A stretch of DNA of 31,417 nucleotides from the NCBI GenBank assembly GCA_002428225.1, contig DIUD01000080.1:1-31417 (forward strand), in the 5' to 3' direction. Positions 21,835 through 31,046 of this stretch are shown piece after piece. The first letter of the stretch is position 1, and every line of letters starts with the position of its first letter. The DNA is from Roseovarius sp. UBA6167 (GTDB lineage: Bacteria > Pseudomonadota > Alphaproteobacteria > Rhodobacterales > Rhodobacteraceae). The notes under the pieces are model-generated. The model worked only from the letters and a program-made list of their open reading frames with translations. It had not been told where the DNA came from and made no database searches. The position numbers and the translations under genes are program-made.

Positions 21835-23226
21835 ATGACCCTCACTTCTGCCCTTGGAAACGCCCTGACCGGGCTGGCGGCGAATGCGCGCAGGACCGAT
21901 GTGATCGCGGGCAATCTCGCCAACATGCTGACCCCCGGATACGCCCCGCGCGTGCTTGGCAGCGAGGCGCTGCTTGATGGCGGGGTCCGCGTGACCGGAA
22001 TCACGCGGCGCCTCGATCCGGTGCTTCTGGGCGACCGGCGGCTGGCCGACAGCGCCGCGGCCGGGGCCGAGACGCGCGCGGCCTTTGCCGCGGCAGTCGC
22101 GCGCGAAATCCCGACGGCCGACACGCCCGGGAGTCTTTCCGACCGGCTCGGTCTGCTCGAGGCGGCGCTGGTCACCGCCTCGGTCCGCCCCGAGGACGAC
22201 CTGCGCCTCGCTGCCGTCCTGCGCGAGGCGGACGGTCTTGCCAAGGCCCTCAATACGGCGTCTGCCGGGATCGACACCTTGCGCGGCCGCGCCGATGCCG
22301 AGATCGCGCAGGCAGTCGAGAGCCTCAATGCCGGTCTGCAGCGGGTCGAGGAAATCAATACCCGCATCGTTGTCGCGCAGGCCGCAGGACAGGACATTTC
22401 AACGTTGGAGGATCAGCGCCAGCGCGAAATCGACGTGCTCGCCACGCTTGTGCCGCTGCGGCAGGTGGAACGCCCGAACGGGGCCGTGGCGCTTGTGACC
22501 ACGGGCGGCGCGCTTCTGCTCGACGGGCGCGCGGCGGTGATCGAGTTCGATCCGACGCGGCTGGTGACGGCGCATATGAGCCTTGGGGGCGGTCAGCTGT
22601 CGGGGCTGCGCCTTGACGGGCGCGACGTGCCGACATCGGAGGCCGGCCCCCTGGGAGGAGGCCGGCTGAGCGCGCTCTTCGACAATCGTGACCGGATCGG
22701 GCCCGAGGCCCAGGCCGCGCTCGACGACGTGGCGCGCGCCCTCGTCGAGCGGGTCGAGGCCCTCACCCCGCCGCCCGCGCCCGGTCTCTTCTCCGATGGC
22801 GGCGCTCGCCTCGATCCGACCGCGATCACCGGTCTTGCAGGACGAATCACGCTCAGCCCGGCCGTCGATCCCGAGCGTGGCGGCGCGCTCTTCCGCCTGC
22901 GTGACGGCCTTTACGCCGCGACGCCCGGCCCCCCCGCGCGCGCGCCCTATCTGACTGCCCTGGCCGAGGCGCTCGCCGGGGCGCACCCGCTTGCCGGGGC
23001 GGTTGCCGATCTGGCAAGCCAGGTGGCGCAGACCCGCCTTGCCGCCGACAGCGAGGTGAGCTTTGCCGCCGGTCGGGCAGGGGCCCTGCGCCTGATCGAG
23101 CTCGAAGGCGGGGTTGACAGCGACGCGGAACTGCAACGGCTCTTGCTGGTCGAGCAGGCATTCGCGGCCAATGCCCGCATGATCCAGACGATTGACGAGA
23201 TGATGCAAACCCTTTTGAGGATCTGA
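21835..23226 (+). CDS. flgK: Flagellar hook-associated protein 1 FlgK
   Basis: FlgK is the first junction protein between hook and filament. The 463-residue protein has the axial N-terminus (LGNALTGLAANARRTDVIAGNLANMLTPGY is its core; Asn and Tyr of the ANxxTPGY motif are visible), a long coiled-coil region (about 140-200) and the C-terminal LVEQAFAANARMIQTIDEM helix. The start has GAAGGAG at 21821-21827. It lies two bases from flgL, so the two junction proteins are made together. Its length is at the short end for FlgK, which is common in this group. Confidence 0.93.
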   Translation: MTLTSALGNALTGLAANARRTDVIAGNLANMLTPGYAPRVLGSEALLDGGVRVTGITRRLDPVLLGDRRLADSAAAGAETRAAFAAAVAREIPTADTPGSLSDRLGLLEAALVTASVRPEDDLRLAAVLREADGLAKALNTASAGIDTLRGRADAEIAQAVESLNAGLQRVEEINTRIVVAQAAGQDISTLEDQRQREIDVLATLVPLRQVERPNGAVALVTTGGALLLDGRAAVIEFDPTRLVTAHMSLGGGQLSGLRLDGRDVPTSEAGPLGGGRLSALFDNRDRIGPEAQAALDDVARALVERVEALTPPPAPGLFSDGGARLDPTAITGLAGRITLSPAVDPERGGALFRLRDGLYAATPGPPARAPYLTALAEALAGAHPLAGAVADLASQVAQTRLAADSEVSFAAGRAGALRLIELEGGVDSDAELQRLLLVEQAFAANARMIQTIDEMMQTLLRI

Positions 23227-23228
23227 CC

Positions 23229-24230
23229 ATGACCTTGCACTCCATCGGCGATCTGGCACATGATTTCGTATCGCGCAGACAGGCGGTTTCGCTCACACGA
23301 GAGATGAACCGCCTTACGCAGGAGGTCTCGACCGGGCAGGCCACCGATCTCGCGAAGCACCTTTCGGGACATCTCGCGCCGCTTGCCGATGTCGAGCGCG
23401 CGCTTGTCATGGCCGAGGCGCAGAGCGGCGCGGCGCGGCTCGCGGCCACCGATGCCGCGCTCATGCAAACCGCGCTCGAACGGGTTCAGACCGAGGCGCA
23501 GGGTCTCATCGACGCGGCGCTTTCCGTGCCCGCCGGGGCCTCGCCGGCGCTTCTCGCAACCGAGGCGCGCGGCGCGCTGCCGGCGATGATCGGCGCGCTC
23601 AACGGCGCGTCGGCAGGACGCGCGCTTTTCTCGGGCGACCGGACGGATGTCGCGCCGCTGGCCTCTGCCGAGACGCTTCTGTCCGCGTTGCGCGCAGAGC
23701 TCGCGGGCGCGCCCGACCGGGCCGGGATCGAGGCGGCGCTTGACGCGTTCTTCGATGCGCCGGGCGGGGGGTTCGAGACGATGGTCTATCGCGGCGGCGC
23801 TGGCTCTGCGGCGGGCGTGTCGCTCGGCGCGGGCGAGACCGTCGCGCTGCGCATCCGCGCCGACGATGCCGCGCTCCGGGCGCAGATCAAGGGCGCGGCC
23901 ATGGCGGCGCTGATCGACGATGCCAGCCTTTCCCTGACCGCCGGCGACCGGCAGGCGATGGCCGGGGATCTCGGCTTGCGCCTTCTGGCCGGGCAGGACG
24001 GGGTGATCGGGCTGCGCGCGCAACTCGGCAGCGCCGAAGCTCGCATCGCCGAAGCCGAGAGTCGCCTCGGGGCAGAAATGACCACCCTCACCATCGCGCG
24101 CAACGACCTTGTATCGGTGGATATCTTTGCTTCTGCCACGGCGCTCGAAGGGGTGCAGTTTCAACTCGAGCTGCTTTATACGGTCACTGCGCGCACGGCG
24201 CGGCTCAATCTCGCGGCCTTCCTGTCATGA
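23229..24230 (+). CDS. flgL: Flagellar hook-associated protein 3 FlgL (flagellin-like)
   Basis: FlgL is the second hook-filament junction protein. Recognition rests on position between flgK and flgI and on flagellin-like helices: the N-terminus (SLTREMNRLTQEVSTGQATD, about residues 21-40) and a C-terminal helical region (LGAEMTTLTIARNDL with LEGVQFQLELLYTVTAR, about 275-325). The 333-residue protein has an Ala-rich middle with low conservation. Its stop overlaps the flgI start as ATGA. The family call is confident from context, while the sequence alone would be weaker. Confidence 0.85.
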   Translation: MTLHSIGDLAHDFVSRRQAVSLTREMNRLTQEVSTGQATDLAKHLSGHLAPLADVERALVMAEAQSGAARLAATDAALMQTALERVQTEAQGLIDAALSVPAGASPALLATEARGALPAMIGALNGASAGRALFSGDRTDVAPLASAETLLSALRAELAGAPDRAGIEAALDAFFDAPGGGFETMVYRGGAGSAAGVSLGAGETVALRIRADDAALRAQIKGAAMAALIDDASLSLTAGDRQAMAGDLGLRLLAGQDGVIGLRAQLGSAEARIAEAESRLGAEMTTLTIARNDLVSVDIFASATALEGVQFQLELLYTVTARTARLNLAAFLS

Positions 24231-25342
24231 ACGGCGTGGCGCGGTCTGTCGCAATCATTCTGGTGCTGGCGGGGCTTGCTCTGGCCCCCGCAACAGCCAG
24301 CCCCATCCGCATCAAGGATCTCGTGGAATTCGACGGGGTGCGCGGCAACGATCTGCTGGGTTACGGTTTGGTGGTCGGGCTGAACGGCACGGGCGACGGG
24401 CTGCGCAATTCACCCTTTACCGAGGAATTGATGTCCAACATCCTGGAGCGTCTCGGCATCAACGTCACCGGCGAGCAATTTCGCCCGAAGAACGTCGCTT
24501 CGGTGCTGGTTACGGCGGAATTGCCGGCGTTCGCGCGCGCGGGCAGCCAGATCGACGTGACCGTGTCGGCCATTGGTGACGCCAGGAGCCTTCTGGGTGG
24601 CACGCTCATCATGACGCCGCTCAACGCCGCCGACGGGCAGATCTACGCGGTGGCGCAGGGCACGATCATCGCCGGGGGCGCCGCCGCCGAAGGTGAGGCG
24701 GGCGGTGTCATCCAGGGTGTGCCGACCTCGGGTTCCATCCCTTCGGGCGCGCGCATCGAGCGCGAGGTCGAATTCGATTTTTCCGGACTGGAAACCGTTC
24801 GGCTGGCGCTGCGAGAGCCGGATTTCACCACCGCCGGGCGGATCGAGCAGGCGATCAACGGCGCGGTCGGTCAGCCTGTGGCGCTGATGCTCGATCCGGG
24901 CACTGTGCTGCTCGATCTGGTGCGGATGCGGGCGCGCTCGCCGGCCCATGCCATCGGTCGGGTGGAAAACCTGCTGGTCGAGCCGCAGCGCCGCGCGCGC
25001 GTGGTGGTCGATCAGCGCTCGGGCACCATCGTCATGGGACAGGATGTGCGCATCTCGCGCGTGGCCGTCTCGCAGGGCAATCTCACGCTGCGTATTCAGG
25101 AAATGCCGCTCGTGGTGCAGCCCAACCCGTTTGCGCGCGGCACGACGGTGGTGGTGCCACGCACCGCAGCGGCGATCGAGGAAGAGCCGGGCATCGGCCT
25201 TGCCGAAGTCCCCCCGGGCACCTCGCTGGCGGAGGTGATCGCCGGGCTCAACGCGCTCGGCGTGGCGCCGCGCGACATGATCGATATCCTCACGAGCATC
25301 AAGGCTGCGGGCGCGCTGCATGCGGAATTCGTGGTGCGATGA
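24227..25342 (+). CDS. flgI: Flagellar P-ring protein FlgI
   Basis: FlgI forms the peptidoglycan-level P-ring bushing around the rod. The 371-residue precursor has a Sec signal peptide (about 1-24, cleaved at ATA/SP), then the conserved IRIKDLVEFDGVRGNDLLGY and GLVVGLNGTGDGLRNSPFT segments and the C-terminal SLAEVIAGLNALGVAPRDM and ILTSIKAAGALHAEFVVR. It starts inside flgL by an ATGA overlap. FlgA, its usual chaperone, is not in this window. It is convergent with pncB with only five bases between the stops and no visible terminator. Confidence 0.96.
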   Translation: MNGVARSVAIILVLAGLALAPATASPIRIKDLVEFDGVRGNDLLGYGLVVGLNGTGDGLRNSPFTEELMSNILERLGINVTGEQFRPKNVASVLVTAELPAFARAGSQIDVTVSAIGDARSLLGGTLIMTPLNAADGQIYAVAQGTIIAGGAAAEGEAGGVIQGVPTSGSIPSGARIEREVEFDFSGLETVRLALREPDFTTAGRIEQAINGAVGQPVALMLDPGTVLLDLVRMRARSPAHAIGRVENLLVEPQRRARVVVDQRSGTIVMGQDVRISRVAVSQGNLTLRIQEMPLVVQPNPFARGTTVVVPRTAAAIEEEPGIGLAEVPPGTSLAEVIAGLNALGVAPRDMIDILTSIKAAGALHAEFVVR

Positions 25343-25347
25343 CCGTG

Positions 25348-26640
25348 TCAGACCTCCACCTCGATCGCGGTCTGCTCACCCGCCTCGAACACGCGGCGAT
25401 AGCGCGCGATCTCGTCTTGCGGGCCCATCGCCTTGCGCGGGTTGTCCGACAGCTTCACCGTCGGGCGTCCGTCAGCGGAAACCGCCTTGCAGACCAGCGA
25501 GAAGGGCGCGAGCGAATCATCGGCCGTCAGGCCGCGAAAGTCGTTGGTCAGCAGCGTGCCCCAGCCAAAAGAGCAGCGCACCCGTTCCGAAAAGCGTGCG
25601 TGCAATTGAACGATTCGCTCGACATCGAGGCCATCGGAAAAGATGATCATCTTCTTGCGTGGATCTTCGCCATGCGCCTGCCACCACCGGATTGCAAGTT
25701 CGGCGCCCTTTTCGGGCGCGCCGGAATCGATACGGATACCGGTCCAGCCCGCCAGCCAGTCGGGCGCGCGCCGCAGGAAGCTCTCGGTGCCGAACGTGTC
25801 GGGCAGGATGATGCGCAGATTGCCGTCGTGTTCTTCGTGCCAGTCTGCAAGCACCTTGTAGGGTGCGCGGGCAAGTTCCTCGTCGGTTTCGGCCAGCGCG
25901 GCATGGACCATCGGCAATTCGTGCGCATTGGTGCCGATCGCCTCGAGATCACGGTTTTTGGCGATCAGGCAGTTCGATGTGCCGATGAACCGCTCGCCCA
26001 GCCCCTCGTGCATTGCCTGAACACACCAATCCTGCCAGAGAAACGAATGCCGCCGTCGCGTGCCGAAATCGGCGATGCGCAGCCCCTCGAGAGGGCGCAA
26101 CCGCTCGACCTTTTCCCACAGTTTTGTCATCGCACGGGCATAAAGTATCTGGAGTTCGAATTTTTTCATGCCTTCAAGCACCGCGCGCGCACGCAGTTCC
26201 ATCAGCACGGAAAGCGCCGGAACCTCCCAGAGCATCACCTCGGGCCACATGCCCTCGAAGGTCAGCTCGTATTGCCCGTCGCGCCGCTCGAGGTGGTAGG
26301 GTGGCAGGCGCAGCCCCTCGAGCCAGTCCATGAATTCAGGCGTGAACATCTGTCGCTTGCCGTAGAAGGTGTTGCCGCGCAACCAGGTGCTCTCGCCGCG
26401 CGTGAGCGAGAGGGTGCGGATATGGTCGAGCTGCGCGCGCAGCTCGCCCTCGTCCACCAGGTCGGCCAGCCGCACGGTCGTGCTCCGGTTGATCAGCGAG
26501 AACGTCACCTGCGTGTCGGGCTTGTTGCGCAGCACCGACTGGCACATCAAAAGCTTGTAGAAATCCGTATCGATCAGCGACCGCACGATCGGGTCCATCT
26601 TCCAGCGGTGATTATAGACGCGCGTGGCGATATCGACCAT
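25348..26640 (-). CDS. pncB: Nicotinate phosphoribosyltransferase
   Basis: PncB makes nicotinate mononucleotide from nicotinate and PRPP with ATP, in NAD salvage. The 430-residue protein has the family N-terminus (DTDFYKLLMCQSV), the phosphohistidine motif FGTRRRHSF with His198, and GTLLTNDF near the C-terminus. The ATG at 26640 is favoured by GGAGG on the minus strand at 26648-26652, seven bases away; the second Met (residue 15) has no such site. It is divergent from pheT with 205 bases between. Confidence 0.95.
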   Translation of the reverse strand: MVDIATRVYNHRWKMDPIVRSLIDTDFYKLLMCQSVLRNKPDTQVTFSLINRSTTVRLADLVDEGELRAQLDHIRTLSLTRGESTWLRGNTFYGKRQMFTPEFMDWLEGLRLPPYHLERRDGQYELTFEGMWPEVMLWEVPALSVLMELRARAVLEGMKKFELQILYARAMTKLWEKVERLRPLEGLRIADFGTRRRHSFLWQDWCVQAMHEGLGERFIGTSNCLIAKNRDLEAIGTNAHELPMVHAALAETDEELARAPYKVLADWHEEHDGNLRIILPDTFGTESFLRRAPDWLAGWTGIRIDSGAPEKGAELAIRWWQAHGEDPRKKMIIFSDGLDVERIVQLHARFSERVRCSFGWGTLLTNDFRGLTADDSLAPFSLVCKAVSADGRPTVKLSDNPRKAMGPQDEIARYRRVFEAGEQTAIEVEV

Positions 26641-26764
26641 GGTGCAGCCTCCGGGCAGGGCAATGCGCCGGTTAAATCAAAGCGCCGGGGCAGGTGCAAG
26701 ACCGCGCGGCCCGGCAAGGTGTCACGCAATCGAACCACGCGCGGCGAAGCACGGCCTCGGAACG

Positions 26765-26785
26765 CCCGCCACAAAGCGGGGTTTT
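26765..26785 (+). terminator. Terminator-like hairpin 60 bases before pheT
   Basis: CCCGC (26765-26769) pairs with GCGGG (26776-26780) around a six-base loop, followed by GTTTT (26781-26785). The T-run is on the plus strand, so it would act on transcripts running toward pheT. The only upstream gene, pncB, runs the other way. It may be an attenuator in the pheT leader. I found no Phe-rich leader peptide. Confidence 0.45.
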
Positions 26786-26845
26786 CCATGCCCGACTTAT
26801 CCGCTAAAGCGCAGGGAAACGCGGGCTTGCAGGCGGAAACGACCC

Positions 26846-29245
26846 ATGAAATTCACCCTCTCCTGGCTGAAAGAGCATCTCGACACCACGGCCACGGTCG
26901 ATGAGATTGCCGAGGCGCTGACCGATCTGGGCCTCGAGGTCGAAAGCGTCACCAACCCGGCGGCGCGGCTCGCGGGTTTTACCATTGGCAAGGTGCTGCG
27001 CGCCGAACAGCACCCCGATGCCGACCGGCTGCGCGTCTGCCGGGTGGCGACGGATGCGGGCGAGGTGCAGATCGTCTGCGGCGCGCCCAATGCGCGCGCG
27101 GGGATTGCCGTGGTGGTGGCCAGGCCCGGCACCTATGTGCCGGGGATCGACACCACCATCGGCGTGGGCAGGATCCGCGGCGTCGAGAGCGCGGGCATGA
27201 TGTGTTCGGAACGCGAACTGGAGCTTGGCGACGCGCATGACGGCATAATCGAGCTGCCCTCGGGCGAGGTGGGCGAATGTTTTGCCGACTGGCTGGCGGC
27301 AAACGATCCGTCCCGCGTCGATCCGGTGATCGAGATCGCGGTCACCCCCAACCGGCCCGATGCGCTTGGCGTGCGCGGTATCGCGCGCGATCTGGCGGCG
27401 CGCGGTCTCGGCACGCTGCGCCCCGAGAAACCGGCCCATGTCGAGGGGCAATTTCCCTGTCCTGTCACGGTGACCATCGACGAGGATGCAGCCATCGGTG
27501 GCTGTGACGTGTTTGCCGGGCGGCTCATTCGCGGGGTGGTGAACGGCCCCTCGCCGGAATGGCTGCAACAGCGGCTGCGCGCCATCGGGCTGCGCCCGAT
27601 CTCGGCGCTGGTGGATATCACCAATTTCTTCACCTATGACCGCAACCGTCCGCTGCATGTCTTTGACGCCGACAAGGTGACGGGCAATCTGCGGGTGCAT
27701 CGCACGGCGGGTGGCGAGACGCTGATCGGCCTCGACGAGAAGGAATACACCTTCGGTCCCGGTAAGGTGGTGATCTCGGACGAGGCGGGCATCGAGAGCA
27801 TCGGCGGCATCATGGGCGGGCTGGCCACCGGCTGCACCCTTGAGACGGTCAATGTCTTTCTGGAGGCCGCCGTGTGGGACCGGGTGCAAATCGCCACCAC
27901 CGGGCGCGCGCTTCGGATCAACTCGGATGCGCGCTATCGCAACGAGCGCGGGATCGACCCGGCCTTCAACATGGAGGCGCTCGATCTGGCCACGCAGATG
28001 ATTCTCGACCTGTGCGGCGGCGAGCCGTCCAATCGGGTGATTGCCGGCAAGGTGCCGGATGTGGCGCGCGCCTACCGGCTCGATCCGGCACGGGTGCAAT
28101 CGCTCGTGGGCGTGGACATCCCCGAAAGCGAGCAGCGCCAGACGCTGACGGCGCTCGGGTTCAAGCTCGAGGGCAACATGGCCCATGTGCCAAGCTGGCG
28201 GCCCGACATCCTGGGCGAGGCCGATCTGGTCGAGGAGGTGGCGCGCGTCGCCTCGCTGACCCGGCTCGAGGGCCGCCCGATGGCGCGCGCCATGCCGGGC
28301 GTGCCCAAGCCGATCCTCAGCCCCGCGCAAAGGCGCGAGCAGATCGCGCGCCGCACCGTGGCGGGCCTTGGCTATAACGAATGCGTCACTTACAGCTTCA
28401 TCGACCATGCGGCGGCGGCGCTCTTTGGCGGCGGCGATGACGCCACCATGCTCGCCAATCCGATCAGCAGCGACCTGAGCCATATGCGCCCCGACCTGCT
28501 GCCGGGGCTGTTGCGCGCGGCAGCGCGCAATCAGGCGCGCGGCATCATGGATCTGGCGCTTTTCGAGGTGGGCCATGTCTTTCACGGTGGCGAGCCGGGC
28601 GAGCAGCATGTGCAGGTTGCGGGCGTGCTCATCGGGCGCAACGGGCCGCGCGATACCCATGGCAGCAGCCGCGCGGTGGATGTCTTCGACGCCAAGGCTG
28701 ACGCCGAGGCGGTGCTGGCGGCCATCGGGGCGCCCGCCAGGGTGCAGATCCTGCGCGACGGACCGGAATGGTTCCATCCGGGGCGGCACGGGCGGATCTG
28801 CCTCGGGCCAAAAAAGGCGCTCGGCATCTTTGGCGAGTTGCATCCGCGTATCCTGAGCGCGCTTGACGTAAAGGGCCCTGCGGTGGCCTTCACGCTCTAT
28901 CCGGACGAGATTCCGTTGCCGCGCAAGGCAGGCGCTACGCGCGGCGCGCTCGAGATCAGCGACCTGCAGGCGGTCGAGCGCGATTTCGCCTTTGTCGTCG
29001 ATGCGGGCGTCGAGGCGCTCAGCCTTATCAACGCCGCCGCCGGGGCCGACAAGACCCTGATCGAGGAGGTGCGCGTCTTTGACGAGTTCATCGGCGGCAA
29101 CCTTGGCGAGGGCAAGAAATCGCTGGCCATTACCGTGCGCCTGCAACCGCGCGAGGCCACGCTCAAGGAGGCCGATATCGAGGCCGTCTCGGCCAGGATC
29201 ATCGAGAAAGTGACCCGCGCCACCGGCGGCGTGCTGCGCGGGTGA
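26846..29245 (+). CDS. pheT: Phenylalanyl-tRNA synthetase beta subunit
   Basis: PheT pairs with PheS in the alpha2-beta2 enzyme that charges tRNA-Phe; the beta subunit binds tRNA and carries editing. The 799-residue length is normal. Domains seen in order: N-terminal MKFTLSWLKEHLDT, tRNA-binding OB-fold (about 40-150, IVCGAPNARAGI), B3/B4 editing domain (about 210-380, VDITNFFTYD), B5 (about 400-470), the synthetase-like core (LLPGLLRAAARNQA) and the ferredoxin-fold anticodon-binding domain (about 705-798). The start at 26846 begins the conserved N-terminus, although the frame is open further upstream. pheS is not in the window; in this group pheS and pheT are often not contiguous. Confidence 0.97.
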   Translation: MKFTLSWLKEHLDTTATVDEIAEALTDLGLEVESVTNPAARLAGFTIGKVLRAEQHPDADRLRVCRVATDAGEVQIVCGAPNARAGIAVVVARPGTYVPGIDTTIGVGRIRGVESAGMMCSERELELGDAHDGIIELPSGEVGECFADWLAANDPSRVDPVIEIAVTPNRPDALGVRGIARDLAARGLGTLRPEKPAHVEGQFPCPVTVTIDEDAAIGGCDVFAGRLIRGVVNGPSPEWLQQRLRAIGLRPISALVDITNFFTYDRNRPLHVFDADKVTGNLRVHRTAGGETLIGLDEKEYTFGPGKVVISDEAGIESIGGIMGGLATGCTLETVNVFLEAAVWDRVQIATTGRALRINSDARYRNERGIDPAFNMEALDLATQMILDLCGGEPSNRVIAGKVPDVARAYRLDPARVQSLVGVDIPESEQRQTLTALGFKLEGNMAHVPSWRPDILGEADLVEEVARVASLTRLEGRPMARAMPGVPKPILSPAQRREQIARRTVAGLGYNECVTYSFIDHAAAALFGGGDDATMLANPISSDLSHMRPDLLPGLLRAAARNQARGIMDLALFEVGHVFHGGEPGEQHVQVAGVLIGRNGPRDTHGSSRAVDVFDAKADAEAVLAAIGAPARVQILRDGPEWFHPGRHGRICLGPKKALGIFGELHPRILSALDVKGPAVAFTLYPDEIPLPRKAGATRGALEISDLQAVERDFAFVVDAGVEALSLINAAAGADKTLIEEVRVFDEFIGGNLGEGKKSLAITVRLQPREATLKEADIEAVSARIIEKVTRATGGVLRG

Positions 29246-29263
29246 GCAGGCCCGAGGCCGGCC

Positions 29264-30778
29264 TCAAAGCCCGAGTTTCGCCGTCACGATGTCGTTGACG
29301 GCCTTGGGGTTGGCGCGGCCGCCGGTGGCCTTCATCACCTGGCCCACGAACCAGCCTGCGAGCTTGGGATTGGCCTGCGCCTTTTCCACCTGCGCGGGGT
29401 TGGCGGCGATGATCTCGTCCACCGCGCGCTCGATCGCGCCGGTATCGGTGACCTGTTTCATGCTGCGTTCCTCGACGATCTTCTCGGGATCGCCGCCCTC
29501 GGTATAGACGATCTCGAAGAGATCCTTGGCGATCTTGCCGGAAATCGTATCGGACCTGATGAGCCGCACGATCGCGCCCAGCTGCGCGGGGGAAACCGGG
29601 CTGTCCTCGATCGCGTGATCCTCTTTCTTGAGCCGCCCGAACAGCTCGTTGATGACCCAGTTCGCGGCGAGCTTGCCGTCGCCTGCCGCGGCTGCCACGG
29701 CCTCGAAATAATCGGCGCTCACCAACTCGGCGGTCAGCACCGAGGCGTCGTATTCGCTCAGGCCGAATTCAGCCATGAACCGCGCCTTTTTCGCGTCGGG
29801 CAGTTCCGGCAGCGCGGCCGCGATCTCATCGACCCATTCCTGCTCGATTTCCAGCGGAAGCAGGTCGGGATCGGGGAAATAGCGGTAATCATGCGCCTCT
29901 TCCTTGGAACGCATGGAGCGCGTCTCGCCCTTGTCGGGATCGTAGAGGCGGGTTTCCTGCACCACGTCGCCGCCCGCCTCGACAATGGCGATCTGGCGGC
30001 GGGCCTCGTATTCGATGGCCTGCTGGATGAATCGCATGGAGTTCATGTTCTTGATCTCGCAGCGCGTGCCGAGATGCGCGAAATCCTGGGTTTCCTGGTA
30101 TTTCTCATACTGGCCCGGACGGCAGATCGAGACGTTCACATCCGCCCGCAGATTGCCGTTCTGCATGTTGCCGTCGCAAGTGCCGAGATAGCGCAGGATC
30201 TGGCGCAGCTTGACGATATAGGCGGCGGCCTCCTCCGGGCTGCGGATGTCGGGGCGGCTGACGATCTCCATGAGGCAGACGCCGGTGCGGTTGAGATCGA
30301 CAAAGGACAGGTCCGGGTCCATATCGTGGATGGATTTTCCCGCGTCCTGCTCCATGTGGATGCGCTCGATGCGCACGAGGCGCGCCACGCCCGGCCCCAT
30401 CTCGACCAGGATCTCGCCCTCGCCGACAAGCGGGTGATAGAGCTGGCTGATCTGATAGCCTTGCGGCAGGTCGGGATAGAAATAGTTCTTGCGATCGAAC
30501 GCCGACCAGAGGTTGATCCTCGCCTTGAGGCCAAGCCCCGTGCGCACCGCCTGTTCAACGCAGAATTCGTTGATGACCGGCAGCATCCCCGGCATTGCCG
30601 CATCGACGAAGGAAACATTGGAATTGGGTTCCGCGCCGAATTGCGTCGAGGCTCCCGAAAACAGCTTGGATTTCGAGGCAACCTGCGCGTGCACCTCCAT
30701 CCCGATCACCAGTTCCCAATCGTGCCTGGCGCCGGCAATCACCTTGGGTTCGGGGGCTTGATAGGTGATGTCCAGCAT
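29264..30778 (-). CDS. gatB: Asp/Glu-tRNA amidotransferase subunit B
   Basis: GatB, with GatA and GatC, converts misacylated Glu-tRNA-Gln (and Asp-tRNA-Asn) to the amide form. The 504-residue protein has the catalytic core ELVIGMEVHAQV, GTRCEIKNMNSMRFIQ, HDYRYFPDPDLLPL and a C-terminal YqeY-like tail domain (about 355-503, ending KAVNDIVTAKLGL). The ATG at 30778 is preceded on its strand by a weak Shine-Dalgarno. It is convergent with pheT (18-base gap) and divergent from katG. gatA and gatC are not in the window, as is usual in this group. Confidence 0.97.
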   Translation of the reverse strand: MLDITYQAPEPKVIAGARHDWELVIGMEVHAQVASKSKLFSGASTQFGAEPNSNVSFVDAAMPGMLPVINEFCVEQAVRTGLGLKARINLWSAFDRKNYFYPDLPQGYQISQLYHPLVGEGEILVEMGPGVARLVRIERIHMEQDAGKSIHDMDPDLSFVDLNRTGVCLMEIVSRPDIRSPEEAAAYIVKLRQILRYLGTCDGNMQNGNLRADVNVSICRPGQYEKYQETQDFAHLGTRCEIKNMNSMRFIQQAIEYEARRQIAIVEAGGDVVQETRLYDPDKGETRSMRSKEEAHDYRYFPDPDLLPLEIEQEWVDEIAAALPELPDAKKARFMAEFGLSEYDASVLTAELVSADYFEAVAAAAGDGKLAANWVINELFGRLKKEDHAIEDSPVSPAQLGAIVRLIRSDTISGKIAKDLFEIVYTEGGDPEKIVEERSMKQVTDTGAIERAVDEIIAANPAQVEKAQANPKLAGWFVGQVMKATGGRANPKAVNDIVTAKLGL

Positions 30779-30878
30779 GGCGCGGCTCCGTTCAGTGGCT
30801 CGGCCCGCGTTCTACGCGGCGGGGTCTGCGGGGGCAAGAGGGCCGTTGTCCTGCGCCGGGCCGGGTTTGTGGGGTGGG

Positions 30879-30899
30879 GCGATAATCCGGAATTATCGC
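30879..30899. promoter_or_regulatory. Perfect inverted repeat between gatB and katG, OxyR-like
   Basis: GCGATAAT (30879-30886) and ATTATCGC (30892-30899) are perfect inverted arms around CCGGA. The core GATA-N9-TATC has the spacing of one OxyR dimer site (GATAGGTTNAACCTATC). It lies 148 bases before the katG ATG, in the 268-base divergent gap. A GAATC/GATTT pair follows at 30903-30920. A LysR-type regulator, most simply OxyR, is inferred. The rest of 30779-31046 holds no gene, and I could not place a firm -35/-10. Confidence 0.5.
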
Positions 30900-31046
30900 T
30901 TGAATCGCAAAAGAGGATTTCACCTGATTCCCTTGTTCTGCTAGATGCAGTTCATATCTGGGCGGCAGAGGGGCGCCGGGGGGCGTCTGGGTCTCCCGCA
31001 TCGTCTCTGCCAGCCCTTACCAGGCAACCAGAAACCGGAGGACAAG

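Noticed and set aside
20310..22397. 695-residue minus-strand open frame opposite flgE and flgK
   Set aside because: It spans several real genes on the other strand and shows no domain.
26574..26789. Possible small minus-strand gene starting MENPALWRAFRG
   Set aside because: It overlaps the pncB start and the terminator-like hairpin, has no ribosome site and no family resemblance.
26804..29146. 780-residue minus-strand open frame opposite pheT
   Set aside because: It is a shadow of pheT with no recognisable motif and low-complexity composition.
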